64,000 nt of DNA from assembly GCF_014646235.1 (NCBI RefSeq), contig NZ_BMNB01000009.1, forward strand, positions 62,001 through 126,000, read 5' to 3'. The position numbers and the translations under genes are program-made. Source of the stretch: Micromonospora sonchi. Its GTDB lineage: Bacteria > Actinomycetota > Actinomycetes > Mycobacteriales > Micromonosporaceae. The first letter of the stretch is position 1. Every line of letters starts with the position of its first letter. Of the stretch, positions 1 to 6,581 are shown piece by piece. A model generated the notes under the pieces. It saw nothing but the letters and a program-made list of their open reading frames with translations, was not told the origin of the DNA and made no database searches.

Positions 1-449
1 ACCCGGCGGCGCAGGATGTCGTGCTCGCTGGCCCGCCACACCCGCGCGGCGCGCCGCCACAGCCGCTGCCAGTCGGCGGCGGCCCGGTCGCCGAGGGCCG
101 CGCCGACGCGGGCGGTGAACTCGTCCGGGTCGGCGCAGGAGTCGAGCACCGGCCCGCCGCCCGGGAAGACGTGCCGCACGATCGGGTCCAGCGGCTCCAG
201 GCCGAGGTACTCGTCCAGCTTCGCCCCGGTCGCCTCGAACAGCTCGTGGAACACCTCGGGCAGGGTGAGCAGGCTGGGCCCGGTGTCGAAGTGGAACGAG
301 CCCTCGGGCGTGTCGCGGGTGTGCCGGCCGAGCTTGCCGCCGACCGCCTCGGCCCGCTCCAGCACGGTCACCTCGTGCCCGGTGACGGCCAACCGGGCGG
401 CGGTGGCCAGCCCACCCACCCCGGCGCCGACGACCACGATCCGCGCCAT
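1..449 (-). CDS. Phytoene desaturase-family FAD oxidoreductase (CrtI/CrtD-like), 3' end outside window
   Basis: Only the N-terminal ~149 residues are inside the window; the gene runs off the left edge. The start shows a dinucleotide-binding motif, VVVGAGVGGLATA (GxGxxG), followed by VLERAEAVGGK, the usual second strand and GG motif of the CrtI amine-oxidase-like family. These enzymes introduce double bonds into carotenoid chains using FAD. The gene is last in a minus-strand operon and begins 11 nt after the stop of the glycosyltransferase gene. Beside CruF and a GT2 enzyme, a CrtD-type 3,4-desaturase acting on a hydroxylated psi end is as likely as a phytoene desaturase; the visible part cannot separate them. 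The family call is firm, the substrate is inference. Confidence 0.85.
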   Translation of the reverse strand, partial: MARIVVVGAGVGGLATAARLAVTGHEVTVLERAEAVGGKLGRHTRDTPEGSFHFDTGPSLLTLPEVFHELFEATGAKLDEYLGLEPLDPIVRHVFPGGGPVLDSCADPDEFTARVGAALGDRAAADWQRLWRRAARVWRASEHDILRRR

Positions 450-460
450 GCCGCGTCCTC

Positions 461-1588
461 CTAGACGACCGGGCGACCGCGCCAGGACAGGCGTCGCCGC
501 TTGCGCAGATGGTACGACCGCAGGGTCAGCCAACCGAGGACCGCGACCGACACGGGGTGGCCCAGCGCGTCGGGCCAGGCCAGCCCGCCGGTGGCCCGGG
601 CGCTGATCACCCGCCCGGCCACCCCCGTCAGGTACGCCAGGAAGGCGACCCCGGCCACCGCCGGCGCGCCGGCCAGCAGCGCGGTCACGGCGACCAGCGG
701 CGGCGCGGTGTAGAGCAGGAGCAGCAGGGCCACCACCAGCGCGGCGTTGCCCGGGTGCCCGAACGAGGCCCAGAGCGACTTGGTGTATCCGTCGCGCAAC
801 TGCGCCCAGTTCTCGTACATCCGGCAGGAGGCCAGCCGGGAACCGTCCGCGAGGGCGATCCGGCCGCCGGCCCGCTTCACCGCCCGGGCCAGCTCGATGT
901 CCTCCAGCACCCGGTCGGCGACCGCCGCGTGCCCGCCGGCCCGCAGGTAGCCGGCCCGGTCCACGACCAGGAACTGCCCGCCGGCCGCGGCCAGCGACGG
1001 CCGCGGTGAGCGTTCCATCGCCCGCAGCGGCAGGAAGGTCAGCCACAACCACTGCAACAGCGGCTGGACCAGCCGGTCCGCCGCCGTCCGCACCACGATC
1101 CGGGGGTACGGCGACAGCAGCGTCGCCCCGGCGGCGCGCAGCTCGGTGACCGCCGCCGCGACGGCGTACGGGGCGAGCACCACGTCGGCGTCCACGAAGA
1201 CCAGCGCGCCGGCCGAGGCCTCGGCGCGACTGGCCAGCTGCCAGCAGGCGTGCGGCTTGCCCAGCCAGCCCGGCGGCGGGGCGACGCCGGTGAGCAGGGT
1301 GACCCGGGGATCGCCAGCGGCCACCGCGCGGACCACCTCGGCGGTGCCGTCGGTCGAACCGTCGTCGAGCACCACGATCCGCAGTTCGGGCACGCCGCGC
1401 TGGGCGAGCAGGGCCCGCAGGCACGGGGTGACCCGGGCGGCCTCGTCGCGCAGCGGCAGCAGCACCGCCACCGTCTCGGTGACCTCGGCCGTCCCCTCCG
1501 GCGGGCGGCGCAGCCACCGGCCGGCGTTGACCACGGTGTGCCCGGTCAGCACGGCGACGCCGCACAGCAGGACGAGCGCCGCGGTCAT
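461..1588 (-). CDS. Family 2 glycosyltransferase, carotenoid glycosylation (CruG-like)
   Basis: 375 aa. A hydrophobic N-terminal segment (residues ~1-20) precedes a GT-A domain with VVLDDGSTDGT (D75-D76), the metal-binding FVDADVVL and EDIELARAVKRAG, the ED motif that supplies the catalytic base in GT2 enzymes. The last ~100 residues carry two or three membrane segments. The ATG at 1588 overlaps the cruF-like stop by 4 nt, so the two are translationally coupled. GT2 proteins beside CruF act as carotenoid 2-O-glycosyltransferases (CruG) in myxoxanthophyll-type pathways, and a related set makes the glycosylated carotenoid sioxanthin in Salinispora. The glycosyltransferase call is firm; the carotenoid acceptor is inferred from neighbours. 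Confidence 0.8.
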   Translation of the reverse strand: MTAALVLLCGVAVLTGHTVVNAGRWLRRPPEGTAEVTETVAVLLPLRDEAARVTPCLRALLAQRGVPELRIVVLDDGSTDGTAEVVRAVAAGDPRVTLLTGVAPPPGWLGKPHACWQLASRAEASAGALVFVDADVVLAPYAVAAAVTELRAAGATLLSPYPRIVVRTAADRLVQPLLQWLWLTFLPLRAMERSPRPSLAAAGGQFLVVDRAGYLRAGGHAAVADRVLEDIELARAVKRAGGRIALADGSRLASCRMYENWAQLRDGYTKSLWASFGHPGNAALVVALLLLLYTAPPLVAVTALLAGAPAVAGVAFLAYLTGVAGRVISARATGGLAWPDALGHPVSVAVLGWLTLRSYHLRKRRRLSWRGRPVV

Positions 1589-2499
1589 GCCGCGACGTCG
1601 ACCCGGGGCCGGGGCGACCCGTCCCGGCGCGGGGTCCGGCGGGCCCGCCGCAGCGTGACCGCCAGCGGCACGGCGACCACCGCCATGCCGGCCGCGCCCC
1701 ACAGCGCGGAGGCGGGCAGGTCGAGGAAGACCGCGTGGGCCAGCACGCTGGAGCCGTACGTCCACAGGTAGAGCGCGTACATCGGGTGGTCCCGGGCGTC
1801 GGTGGTGGCCACGGCGGGCCCGGCGAGCGGACGCAGCGCGGCCATCACCAGCACCGCGAACAGCAGCCAGCCCAGGTAGTTGCTGACCGGGATGCCGGGC
1901 AGGCCGGGCAGCGCCGGATCGGCATTCCGCCACACCCAGTGGCCCTCGGCCACCATCTGCGGGTCGAGGAAGAGGTCCCAGGTGGCCAGCCCGAGCGTCG
2001 CCAGCCCGATCCGTGCCGGCCACCGCCACCACTGCCGGTGCGGGCGGCCGGTGGCCGGTGCGCGTGTCGTGTTGGTCGAGCCGGTCGAGCCGGTGTCGAC
2101 GAGCGAGTCGGTCGAGCCGGTGTCGACGAGTCGGGTCGCCACCAGCCAGGCGGGCCAGGCCATCCAGGTCCAGGCCAGCGGGATGATCAGCGGCACCCCG
2201 GCCAGCTTCGGGCCGAGCTGGCCGGAGTAGTCGTAGCTGCCGAACGGGAAGCCGGTGGCCACCCCCAGCGCCTCGATGGCGAACCCGCCACCGGTGGCCA
2301 CCGCGACCAGCGCCACCGCCGTACGCGCACCCCGGGTCAGCAGCGCGTGACCGACCGAGAGCAGGTAGCCGAGCACGACCGTGGCCACGGTCAGCCGGGC
2401 CCGGGTCGCCCCCTCGGTCAGCGGATAGCAGATCTGGGCCAGCACCAGCAGCACCAGCAGCGCCCAGGCGCAGCCGCGGGCCGGTGGACGTCCGTTCAT
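1585..2499 (-). CDS. cruF: Carotenoid biosynthesis protein, CruF-type 1',2'-hydratase
   Basis: 304 aa polytopic membrane protein with about seven hydrophobic segments. Family-typical stretches include FAIEALGVATGFPFGSYDYS, the core of the bisanhydrobacterioruberin hydratase/CruF family, and ATWDLFLDPQMVAEGHW. CruF adds water to the psi end of acyclic carotenoids so a sugar can be attached. It overlaps the downstream glycosyltransferase by 4 nt and the upstream GNAT gene by 4 nt. Between the two halves there is a hydrophilic linker rich in VDTGST, encoded by an imperfect tandem DNA duplication (about 2083-2133). The linker looks lineage-specific and probably does not affect catalysis. Confidence 0.85.
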   Translation of the reverse strand: MNGRPPARGCAWALLVLLVLAQICYPLTEGATRARLTVATVVLGYLLSVGHALLTRGARTAVALVAVATGGGFAIEALGVATGFPFGSYDYSGQLGPKLAGVPLIIPLAWTWMAWPAWLVATRLVDTGSTDSLVDTGSTGSTNTTRAPATGRPHRQWWRWPARIGLATLGLATWDLFLDPQMVAEGHWVWRNADPALPGLPGIPVSNYLGWLLFAVLVMAALRPLAGPAVATTDARDHPMYALYLWTYGSSVLAHAVFLDLPASALWGAAGMAVVAVPLAVTLRRARRTPRRDGSPRPRVDVAA

Positions 2500-3068
2500 G
2501 ACCGGGCGGGCTGGGGTGCCGGCTCCGGCGCGGGCAGGGGCAGGTCCCGGCCGAGCACCCCGAACGGGCGTTCGTCGCCGGGAAAGCGGAAGTCGCGCAG
2601 GATGTCGACGAAGCCGAAGCGGCGGTACAGCCGCCAGGCGCGCGAGGTGCCCTCGTCGGCCTCCGGGGTGGACAGCAGGGTGGTCGTTCCCTCGGCCATG
2701 GTGAGCAGGGCGCGCAGCTGCCTTGCGCCCAGGCCGTGCCCCTGCGCCGGTGGCCGTACGTGCAGCTCGACCACCTCGAAGCAGTCGGTCAGCCAGCGTT
2801 GCCGGGTGGCCGGGTCGAGCGCCCGCCAGACCTGGTCGTGCCACCACTGGCCGGGCCCGCCGACGTAGCCGTAGCCGAAGCCGGCCAGGTGCCCCGCGCT
2901 GGTCAGGCTGGCGACGGCGCGGAACCCGGGCCGCCGGACGTGGGTGGCGATGTAGCCGCGCCGAGCCCCCAGCAGGTCGGCGCGGTAGCCCATGGCTTCG
3001 CCGTAGACGGCCACCACGTCGTCCAGCCGCCGCAGGAGATCGTCCGGGGTCCAGCGCACCAGTCTCAT
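2496..3068 (-). CDS. GNAT-family N-acetyltransferase
   Basis: 190 aa. The fold signature is a strand ending FEVVELHVRPPAQGHGLGARQL, in which QGHGLG is the acetyl-CoA pyrophosphate-binding loop (Q/RxxGxG/A), followed later by AWRLYRRFGFVDI, the usual GNAT C-terminal motif. The ATG at 3068 is chosen because it overlaps the stop of the upstream monooxygenase-like gene by 4 nt; an earlier in-frame start at 3110 would run deeper into that gene. It is co-transcribed with carotenoid-type genes, but its acceptor cannot be read from sequence and it may simply be a passenger in the operon. Confidence 0.75.
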   Translation of the reverse strand: MRLVRWTPDDLLRRLDDVVAVYGEAMGYRADLLGARRGYIATHVRRPGFRAVASLTSAGHLAGFGYGYVGGPGQWWHDQVWRALDPATRQRWLTDCFEVVELHVRPPAQGHGLGARQLRALLTMAEGTTTLLSTPEADEGTSRAWRLYRRFGFVDILRDFRFPGDERPFGVLGRDLPLPAPEPAPQPARS

Positions 3069-3808
3069 GCCGCCCGCCCATCCTTCGCCGGGTCGCCGTC
3101 GGCCACCCATCCCAGTACCGTCCGGTCACCGACCACGTCACGCACCTCGAACCGGGCGAAGAGTTCCTCCGCGTACCACCGCTCGGTGTCCGTCCGGATG
3201 ATCGCGGCTCGGTGCTCCGGGTGACGGTACGCGAACGCCACCAGATCCGCCGGATCACGCCACACACTCACCGTGCCCTGCCAGCCCAGCGGTGCCTCAC
3301 CGACGCCGAAGCGGGCCAGCAGGCCGGGCGCGGCGTGCAGGGCGGCGGCGACCGGCGGGACCGCCCGCCAGAAGGTGAGCGCCCGCGCCGGACGCAGCCG
3401 GGCCCGCGTCAGGGCCAGCACCGGCCCGGTCACCCGGCTCCCCGTCGGCTCGCCGAACGGTCGCCGGCCGGACCATTCGCCCCGGCTGCTCAGTGGCCGC
3501 AGGTCGAGCCGGACGTCCGCCCGGGCGATGCCGGACCAGGCCCGACCCACCGGCGAGCCGGCGAACCGGGCCGCCGCGGCGGGAGACTCCCACACCGTCA
3601 GCGCCGCCCAGCGGGTCGGGTCGACGTCGCCCGGCCCGAAGCCGGTGCCGGTCCCGGTGCCGAGCAGCTTGCCGAACCGTACGCCGGGCAGGGCGCGCAA
3701 CCGGCGCGGGTCGCGTGCCATCCGGACCAGCGCCCGGGGCAGAGCGGTCCGGGCGACCCGCCACACGTGCAGGGTGACCAGCTCCGGGACGGTCGCGGGC
3801 TCGTTCAC
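3065..3808 (-). CDS. Spheroidene monooxygenase (CrtA)-like protein
   Basis: 247 aa, soluble. The pattern LVTLHVWRV near the N-terminus, FGKLLGTGTG, RWAALTVWE, GWQGTVSVWRDPADLVAFAYR and RWYAEELFARF matches the CrtA-like family, which is distantly related to dimeric alpha-beta barrel monooxygenases. CrtA itself oxidises acyclic carotenoids to ketones, but many actinobacterial relatives have unknown substrates. The GTG start at 3808 overlaps the upstream stop by 4 nt (GTGA), which fixes the start. Its place upstream of cruF and a glycosyltransferase supports a carotenoid or isoprenoid role; oxidation chemistry is not proven. Confidence 0.65.
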   Translation of the reverse strand: MNEPATVPELVTLHVWRVARTALPRALVRMARDPRRLRALPGVRFGKLLGTGTGTGFGPGDVDPTRWAALTVWESPAAAARFAGSPVGRAWSGIARADVRLDLRPLSSRGEWSGRRPFGEPTGSRVTGPVLALTRARLRPARALTFWRAVPPVAAALHAAPGLLARFGVGEAPLGWQGTVSVWRDPADLVAFAYRHPEHRAAIIRTDTERWYAEELFARFEVRDVVGDRTVLGWVADGDPAKDGRAA

Positions 3809-4293
3809 GCCACGTCGGTCGGCGTTCCGCCGGTGAACCGCAGCAGTTCGGCGTACGTGGTGGGGAAGACCGCCCGGGGCACGCCACCGGCGGCCCAGAT
3901 CTCGTCGTACTTCTCCAGGGCGGTGTCCACCAGCGTGCGCAGGGGGTGCGGGTGGCCCACCGGGGCGACCCCGCCGATCACCTGCCCGGTGTGCTCCTTG
4001 ACGAACTGCGGGGTGGCCCGGCGCAGCCGGGCGACCCCGATCCGGGTGGCCAGGGCGACGGTGTCCACCCGGTGCGCGCCGGAGGTGAGCACCAGCACCG
4101 GCACCCCGTCGGCGTCGAAGACGAGCGAGTTGGCGATGGCACCCACGTCGACGCCGAGCGCCTCGGCGGCGGCCGCGGCGGTGTGCACCGCGTCGGGTAG
4201 CAGGCGGACCGTGGTGGGGGCGCCGACGCCGTCCCGGGCGTCCGCGCTCTCGAGCGCGTCCTGCACCGCCCGTACGTTCGGGTGTGACTGCAT
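3805..4293 (-). CDS. YbaK/EbsC-family aminoacyl-tRNA deacylase
   Basis: 162 aa, the normal length for a free-standing YbaK/ProX domain. Seen are ANSLVFDADGVPVLVLTSGAHRVD, VKEHTGQVIGGVAPVGHPHP and the terminal TYAELLRFTGG. The family hydrolyses mischarged Cys- or Ala-tRNA (Pro) in trans. The lysine of VKEHTGQVIGGVAP is the conserved functional lysine in this family. It is the first gene of the minus-strand operon, overlapping the next gene by 4 nt. No clear TANNNT box was found close to the ATG at 4293, and the 103-nt gap to the GntR gene should hold the operon promoter. Substrate class within the family is not determinable here. Confidence 0.8.
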   Translation of the reverse strand: MQSHPNVRAVQDALESADARDGVGAPTTVRLLPDAVHTAAAAAEALGVDVGAIANSLVFDADGVPVLVLTSGAHRVDTVALATRIGVARLRRATPQFVKEHTGQVIGGVAPVGHPHPLRTLVDTALEKYDEIWAAGGVPRAVFPTTYAELLRFTGGTPTDVA

Positions 4294-4396
4294 CCCGCCA
4301 TTCTTCCCGGTACGCGGACGACCGGTGCACCCGGCCACGCCGCGTCGAGCCGCCGGCACGCGTTCCGGCAACGGTCACCGGGTTGTCACGTGGGCG

Positions 4397-4810
4397 TTAT
4401 CCGCCGACGACGGTCACGCCATGCGCGCCGTACCCCTCCACCGTGCCGTTCGTTCTGGTCACCAGGACGACGGGCTCGCCTTCGTGGAGACCGTACCTGC
4501 GCCGCTCGTCAGGGTCGGGCATCCGAGCCTGCACCTGGTCGCCCTTACCCAGGGTCACCGTGGTGCGCTCCTGCTCGCCTCTGACGAACGTGCCGCGACT
4601 TTGTACGACCACGATCAAGCCCTCGCTTCGCAGTTGCTGAAGTGCGCGGCGGACCGTGAGCCTGCTGAGTTGGTACTCCTGGGTGAGGCTCAGCTCAGTC
4701 GGAACTCGCTGACCAGGGGCAAGTTGGCCGGAGCGGATGGCTTGCCGCAGCCGGTCCGCGAGTTGCTTCCATGTGGCGACATCGGGATCGAAGTCGCTCT
4801 CGCTGCTCAC
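4397..4810 (-). CDS. GntR-family transcriptional regulator, small
   Basis: 137 aa. Residues ~12-75 form a GntR winged helix-turn-helix with WKQLADRLRQAIRSGQL, the helix RLTVRRALQQLRSEGLI and the wing QSRGTFV. The remaining ~60 residues are too short for a full UTRA ligand domain, so effector binding, if any, must differ from HutC-type regulators. The GTG start lies 6 nt after a TAACGT box (minus strand of 4817-4822), indicating a leaderless transcript. The gene is divergent from three small genes, and a 28-bp palindrome lies between them and overlaps both promoters, so it probably represses itself and the trio. Such GntR genes beside these small genes recur in actinomycetes; their role is unknown. 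Confidence 0.8.
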   Translation of the reverse strand: MSSESDFDPDVATWKQLADRLRQAIRSGQLAPGQRVPTELSLTQEYQLSRLTVRRALQQLRSEGLIVVVQSRGTFVRGEQERTTVTLGKGDQVQARMPDPDERRRYGLHEGEPVVLVTRTNGTVEGYGAHGVTVVGG

Positions 4811-4816
4811 GAGCGC

Positions 4817-4822
4817 ACGTTA
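4817..4822 (-). promoter_or_regulatory. Leaderless -10 box of the GntR gene
   Basis: Minus-strand TAACGT lies 6 nt before the GTG start codon at 4810, the spacing expected when transcription begins at or next to the start codon. No Shine-Dalgarno sequence fits in between. Confidence 0.5.
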
Positions 4823-4841
4823 GGTGACTCCATGTTGTCGT

Positions 4842-4869
4842 AGTGTTGTGTTTACGTCAATACAGCACT
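4842..4869. promoter_or_regulatory. Palindromic operator shared by GntR gene and small-gene trio
   Basis: Half sites AGTGTTGTGTTTAC and GTCAATACAGCACT are reverse complements at 11 of 14 positions, centred between 4855 and 4856. The palindrome covers the region upstream of the leaderless GntR -10 box and exactly fills the spacer of the divergent plus-strand promoter. This arrangement fits autorepression by the dimeric GntR protein; binding itself is inference. Confidence 0.6.
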
Positions 4870-4875
4870 TAGAGT
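4846..4875 (+). promoter_or_regulatory. Promoter of the three-small-gene operon
   Basis: A -35 hexamer TTGTGT (4846-4851) and a -10 hexamer TAGAGT (4870-4875) are separated by 18 nt, 38 nt before the first ATG at 4914. The ATG is preceded by AAGGAG (4899-4904 region). The operator palindrome overlaps the -35 and the spacer. Confidence 0.5.
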
Positions 4876-4913
4876 GACTGTATCCATGTTGGTCTGCCTT
4901 CAAGGAGCGCGAC

Positions 4914-5096
4914 ATGACCAGGCGCATGACCTACAACCAGTTCCTGCTGGCCGCAGCGTTCACGCTCGCGCGCAAGCACCGGCCGACGTGGAACCACATC
5001 TTGAAGCGGGTGACCTGCCGATGCGGACGAGATCTGCCGTGCCGCGTGCGGCATCGGGTGCCGATCGATCGGGGTCACTGGCCAGGGGAGGTGTGA
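4914..5096 (+). CDS. Small basic protein, first of GntR-linked trio
   Basis: 60 aa: basic, with a hydrophobic start (TYNQFLLAAAFTLARKHRP) and a Cys pair in VTCRCGRDLPCRV that could form part of a small metal site. No enzymatic domain is recognisable. An AAGGAG ribosome site precedes the ATG. Its stop overlaps the start of the next gene (TGATG), so the trio is one operon with coupled translation. Similar short proteins next to GntR regulators are common in actinomycetes, but I know of no assigned function. Confidence 0.6.
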   Translation: MTRRMTYNQFLLAAAFTLARKHRPTWNHILKRVTCRCGRDLPCRVRHRVPIDRGHWPGEV

Positions 5097-5314
5097 TGAC
5101 GGCGCACGGGCCGGTGTTGCCGATCTGGACATGTGCGGGATGTGGTGCGCCCTGGCCCTGTCTGACCCGGCGTCGGGAGTTGCTGGCCGAGTACGCGGGT
5201 GCTCGGGTGTCCTTGTCGATCTACATGGCGTCGCGTCTGGTGTCCGCGACGCAGGACAGGGGCTGGGAGTCTGCCGGTGTTCTCCATCGCCGGTTCCTCG
5301 GATGGCTGCCGTGA
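5096..5314 (+). CDS. Small CxxC/CxxPWPC protein, second of trio
   Basis: 72 aa. The first half has WTCAGCGAPWPCLTRRRELL, three cysteines in a CxxC-PWPC arrangement, and the second half is a conserved helix-rich part with EYAGARVSLSIYMASRLV and a closing RRFLGWL. Proteins with this signature are widespread in actinomycetes and are sometimes labelled flavin reductase, for which I see no supporting motif. The ATG overlaps the stop of the preceding gene, and its own stop overlaps the next gene's GTG. A small metal- or RNA-binding role is possible but speculative. Confidence 0.65.
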   Translation: MTAHGPVLPIWTCAGCGAPWPCLTRRRELLAEYAGARVSLSIYMASRLVSATQDRGWESAGVLHRRFLGWLP

Positions 5315-5574
5315 CCAGCCTCCGGGCTGGTGACCTGCTTCTCGTGGGTCGGCAGGCCAGCGTGCAGTTCGCCAAGCCGATCCTGTTCCGCGTGATTCGC
5401 GTGTTGGACCGGCCTACTTACGACGGGTGGATCTGGCTGGAGGGGTACCAGATCGACAACAGGGGCGATGCGGTGGAGCGGCGGTCCATCTTCGTGATGA
5501 AGGCCGGGCTGCGCATCGCTCCGCCGTCCGCGGTGGGCAAGCCGAGGCGCTTGAGGTCGCCTGTGAGTGGCTGA
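5311..5574 (+). CDS. Small conserved protein, third of trio
   Basis: 87 aa from a GTG that overlaps the previous stop by 4 nt (GTGA); an in-frame ATG at 5302 would add three residues. The conserved core reads LRAGDLLLVGRQASVQFAKP, then PTYDGWIWLEGYQID and RRSIFVMKAGLR, which suggests a small beta-rich fold. No catalytic residues or membrane segments are visible. It always travels, as far as I recall, with the other two trio genes and a GntR regulator, so the three are likely to act together. Function unknown. Confidence 0.6.
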   Translation: MTSLRAGDLLLVGRQASVQFAKPILFRVIRVLDRPTYDGWIWLEGYQIDNRGDAVERRSIFVMKAGLRIAPPSAVGKPRRLRSPVSG

Positions 5575-5644
5575 ACTGCCGGATGTACGGCGCGCCACGC
5601 GTTGCATTTTCGCCAGCGGGAGGGTGTACTGTCAGCAGTAGTTA

Positions 5645-5656
5645 GAACGGGTGTTC
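5645..5656. promoter_or_regulatory. LexA (SOS) box
   Basis: GAAC-N4-GTTC, within AGAACGGGTGTTCGAT, matches the core of the actinobacterial/Gram-positive LexA operator. A possible -10, TACTGT, lies about 10 nt upstream. It is the only such box I found near the downstream HEPN-imuA'-imuB-dnaE2 genes, whose relatives are SOS-induced. Confidence 0.65.
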
Positions 5657-5782
5657 GATTGCCTTGAACGTTCGTTTCAACCCTCGGGAGCAGGTGTTTC
5701 GCGGCACCGGCTTCCGACAGGTGCGGCGCCGCGGGCCGCACCGGGCCCCGGGCAGTCGCGAGTCCGGGCCCGTCAGGCAGGA

Positions 5783-5876
5783 CCGTCGTCCGCCGCCCAC
5801 GACCCCCGGGCGGCGGACGACGGACCCGCCGGTACGCCGGCCGGGTGTGGTGTGGGGAAGCTCCACACCCGGCCGG
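5783..5876 (+). promoter_or_regulatory. Two consecutive perfect hairpins in the leader of the HEPN gene
   Basis: Hairpin 1 has 16-bp arms (5783-5798 and 5808-5823, loop 9 nt). Hairpin 2 has 14-bp arms (5837-5850 and 5863-5876, loop 12 nt); its loop and right arm also allow an alternative short pairing (TGTGG with CCACA). Both are GC-rich and neither has a T tract. They lie between the SOS box and the ATG at 5988 in a 413-nt gap (5575-5987) with no convincing gene. They may be U-less terminators for the upstream trio or an attenuating leader. Confidence 0.6.
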
Positions 5877-5987
5877 CCGCCCACCTGGTGCGTCTTCCTC
5901 CGCACCGCCCGCCACGGGTGCCTCGTGTCGCCGGAGCCGCTTTCCGTCGCGCGATGCGCCCGCACCGGCCCACCTGGAGGGAGACCC

Positions 5988-6437
5988 ATGCCGACCACTC
6001 CGGCCCCGGCGCCGACGGTGCCCGCCCACGTGCTGCCGCACCGCACCCCCGCCCAGTTGCTCAGGGTGGCCCGGCAGGGTCTCGTCGAGGCCGCGCTGAC
6101 CCGCCCCGACGGTCTCCGGTACGCCGCCGCCCATCTCGCGGCGCTGCGCGCCGCGGCCGGGATGCTCGCTGCCCGAGCCCGTCCCGCGCCCACCCGACGC
6201 AGCCGGGTTACCAACGTCTGGGTCCTGCTCGCCGGCGTCGCCCCCGAGCTCGACGAGTGGGCCAGCTACTTCGCCCTCGCGGCCGGCAAGCGGGCTGCCG
6301 CCGAGGCCGGCATACCCCGGGTGGTCACCGCCCGGGAGGCCGACGACCTGCTCCGCGCCGCCGAGGAGTTCGTGGCGGTGGTGGAGTCCGCGCTCGGCCT
6401 TACGCACCAACCGGCGATCGACGGTCTCGCCGCCTGA
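5988..6437 (+). CDS. SAV_6107-type HEPN domain protein
   Basis: 149 aa, mostly helical. The segment DGLRYAAAHLAALRAAAGML contains R44-x4-H49, the Rx4-6H pattern of HEPN nucleases, followed by VTNVWVLLAGVAPELDEWASYFALAAGKR. This matches the SAV_6107 HEPN family, commonly encoded beside the ImuA'/ImuB/DnaE2 mutasome in actinomycetes. The ATG at 5988 has a strong GGAGGGAG ribosome site; the reading frame is open further upstream but that part covers the leader hairpins and looks non-coding. A terminator-like hairpin follows at 6457-6498. An RNase role during DNA damage is a reasonable inference only. Confidence 0.75.
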   Translation: MPTTPAPAPTVPAHVLPHRTPAQLLRVARQGLVEAALTRPDGLRYAAAHLAALRAAAGMLAARARPAPTRRSRVTNVWVLLAGVAPELDEWASYFALAAGKRAAAEAGIPRVVTAREADDLLRAAEEFVAVVESALGLTHQPAIDGLAA

Positions 6438-6456
6438 GTCGCGCCGCCTGAGTCGC

Positions 6457-6498
6457 GGCGTCCGGCCACCACGGCGGGACCCAGGGTGGCCGGACGCC
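6457..6498 (+). terminator. Terminator-like hairpin after HEPN gene
   Basis: 14-bp perfect arms (6457-6470 and 6485-6498, extendable by one C-G pair) around a 14-nt loop, 20 nt after the HEPN stop. There is no T run, as is usual for actinobacterial hairpin terminators. It stands between the SOS-controlled HEPN gene and imuA'. Confidence 0.6.
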
Positions 6499-6581
6499 GT
6501 CCGGCGCGACATGTCCTTATTGATCCATGAAGAGCACCATCCCGGGCCGGTGCCCGAGGCGACACGACGGGGGTAGATCCG

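Noticed and set aside
4397..5574. GntR plus small genes as an integrated plasmid or phage fragment
   Set aside because: No integrase, excisionase, replication gene, att-like direct repeats or adjacent tRNA were found.
5664..5987. Upstream extension of the HEPN reading frame
   Set aside because: It would translate the two leader hairpins, shows no conserved motif, and the ATG at 5988 has a strong ribosome site.
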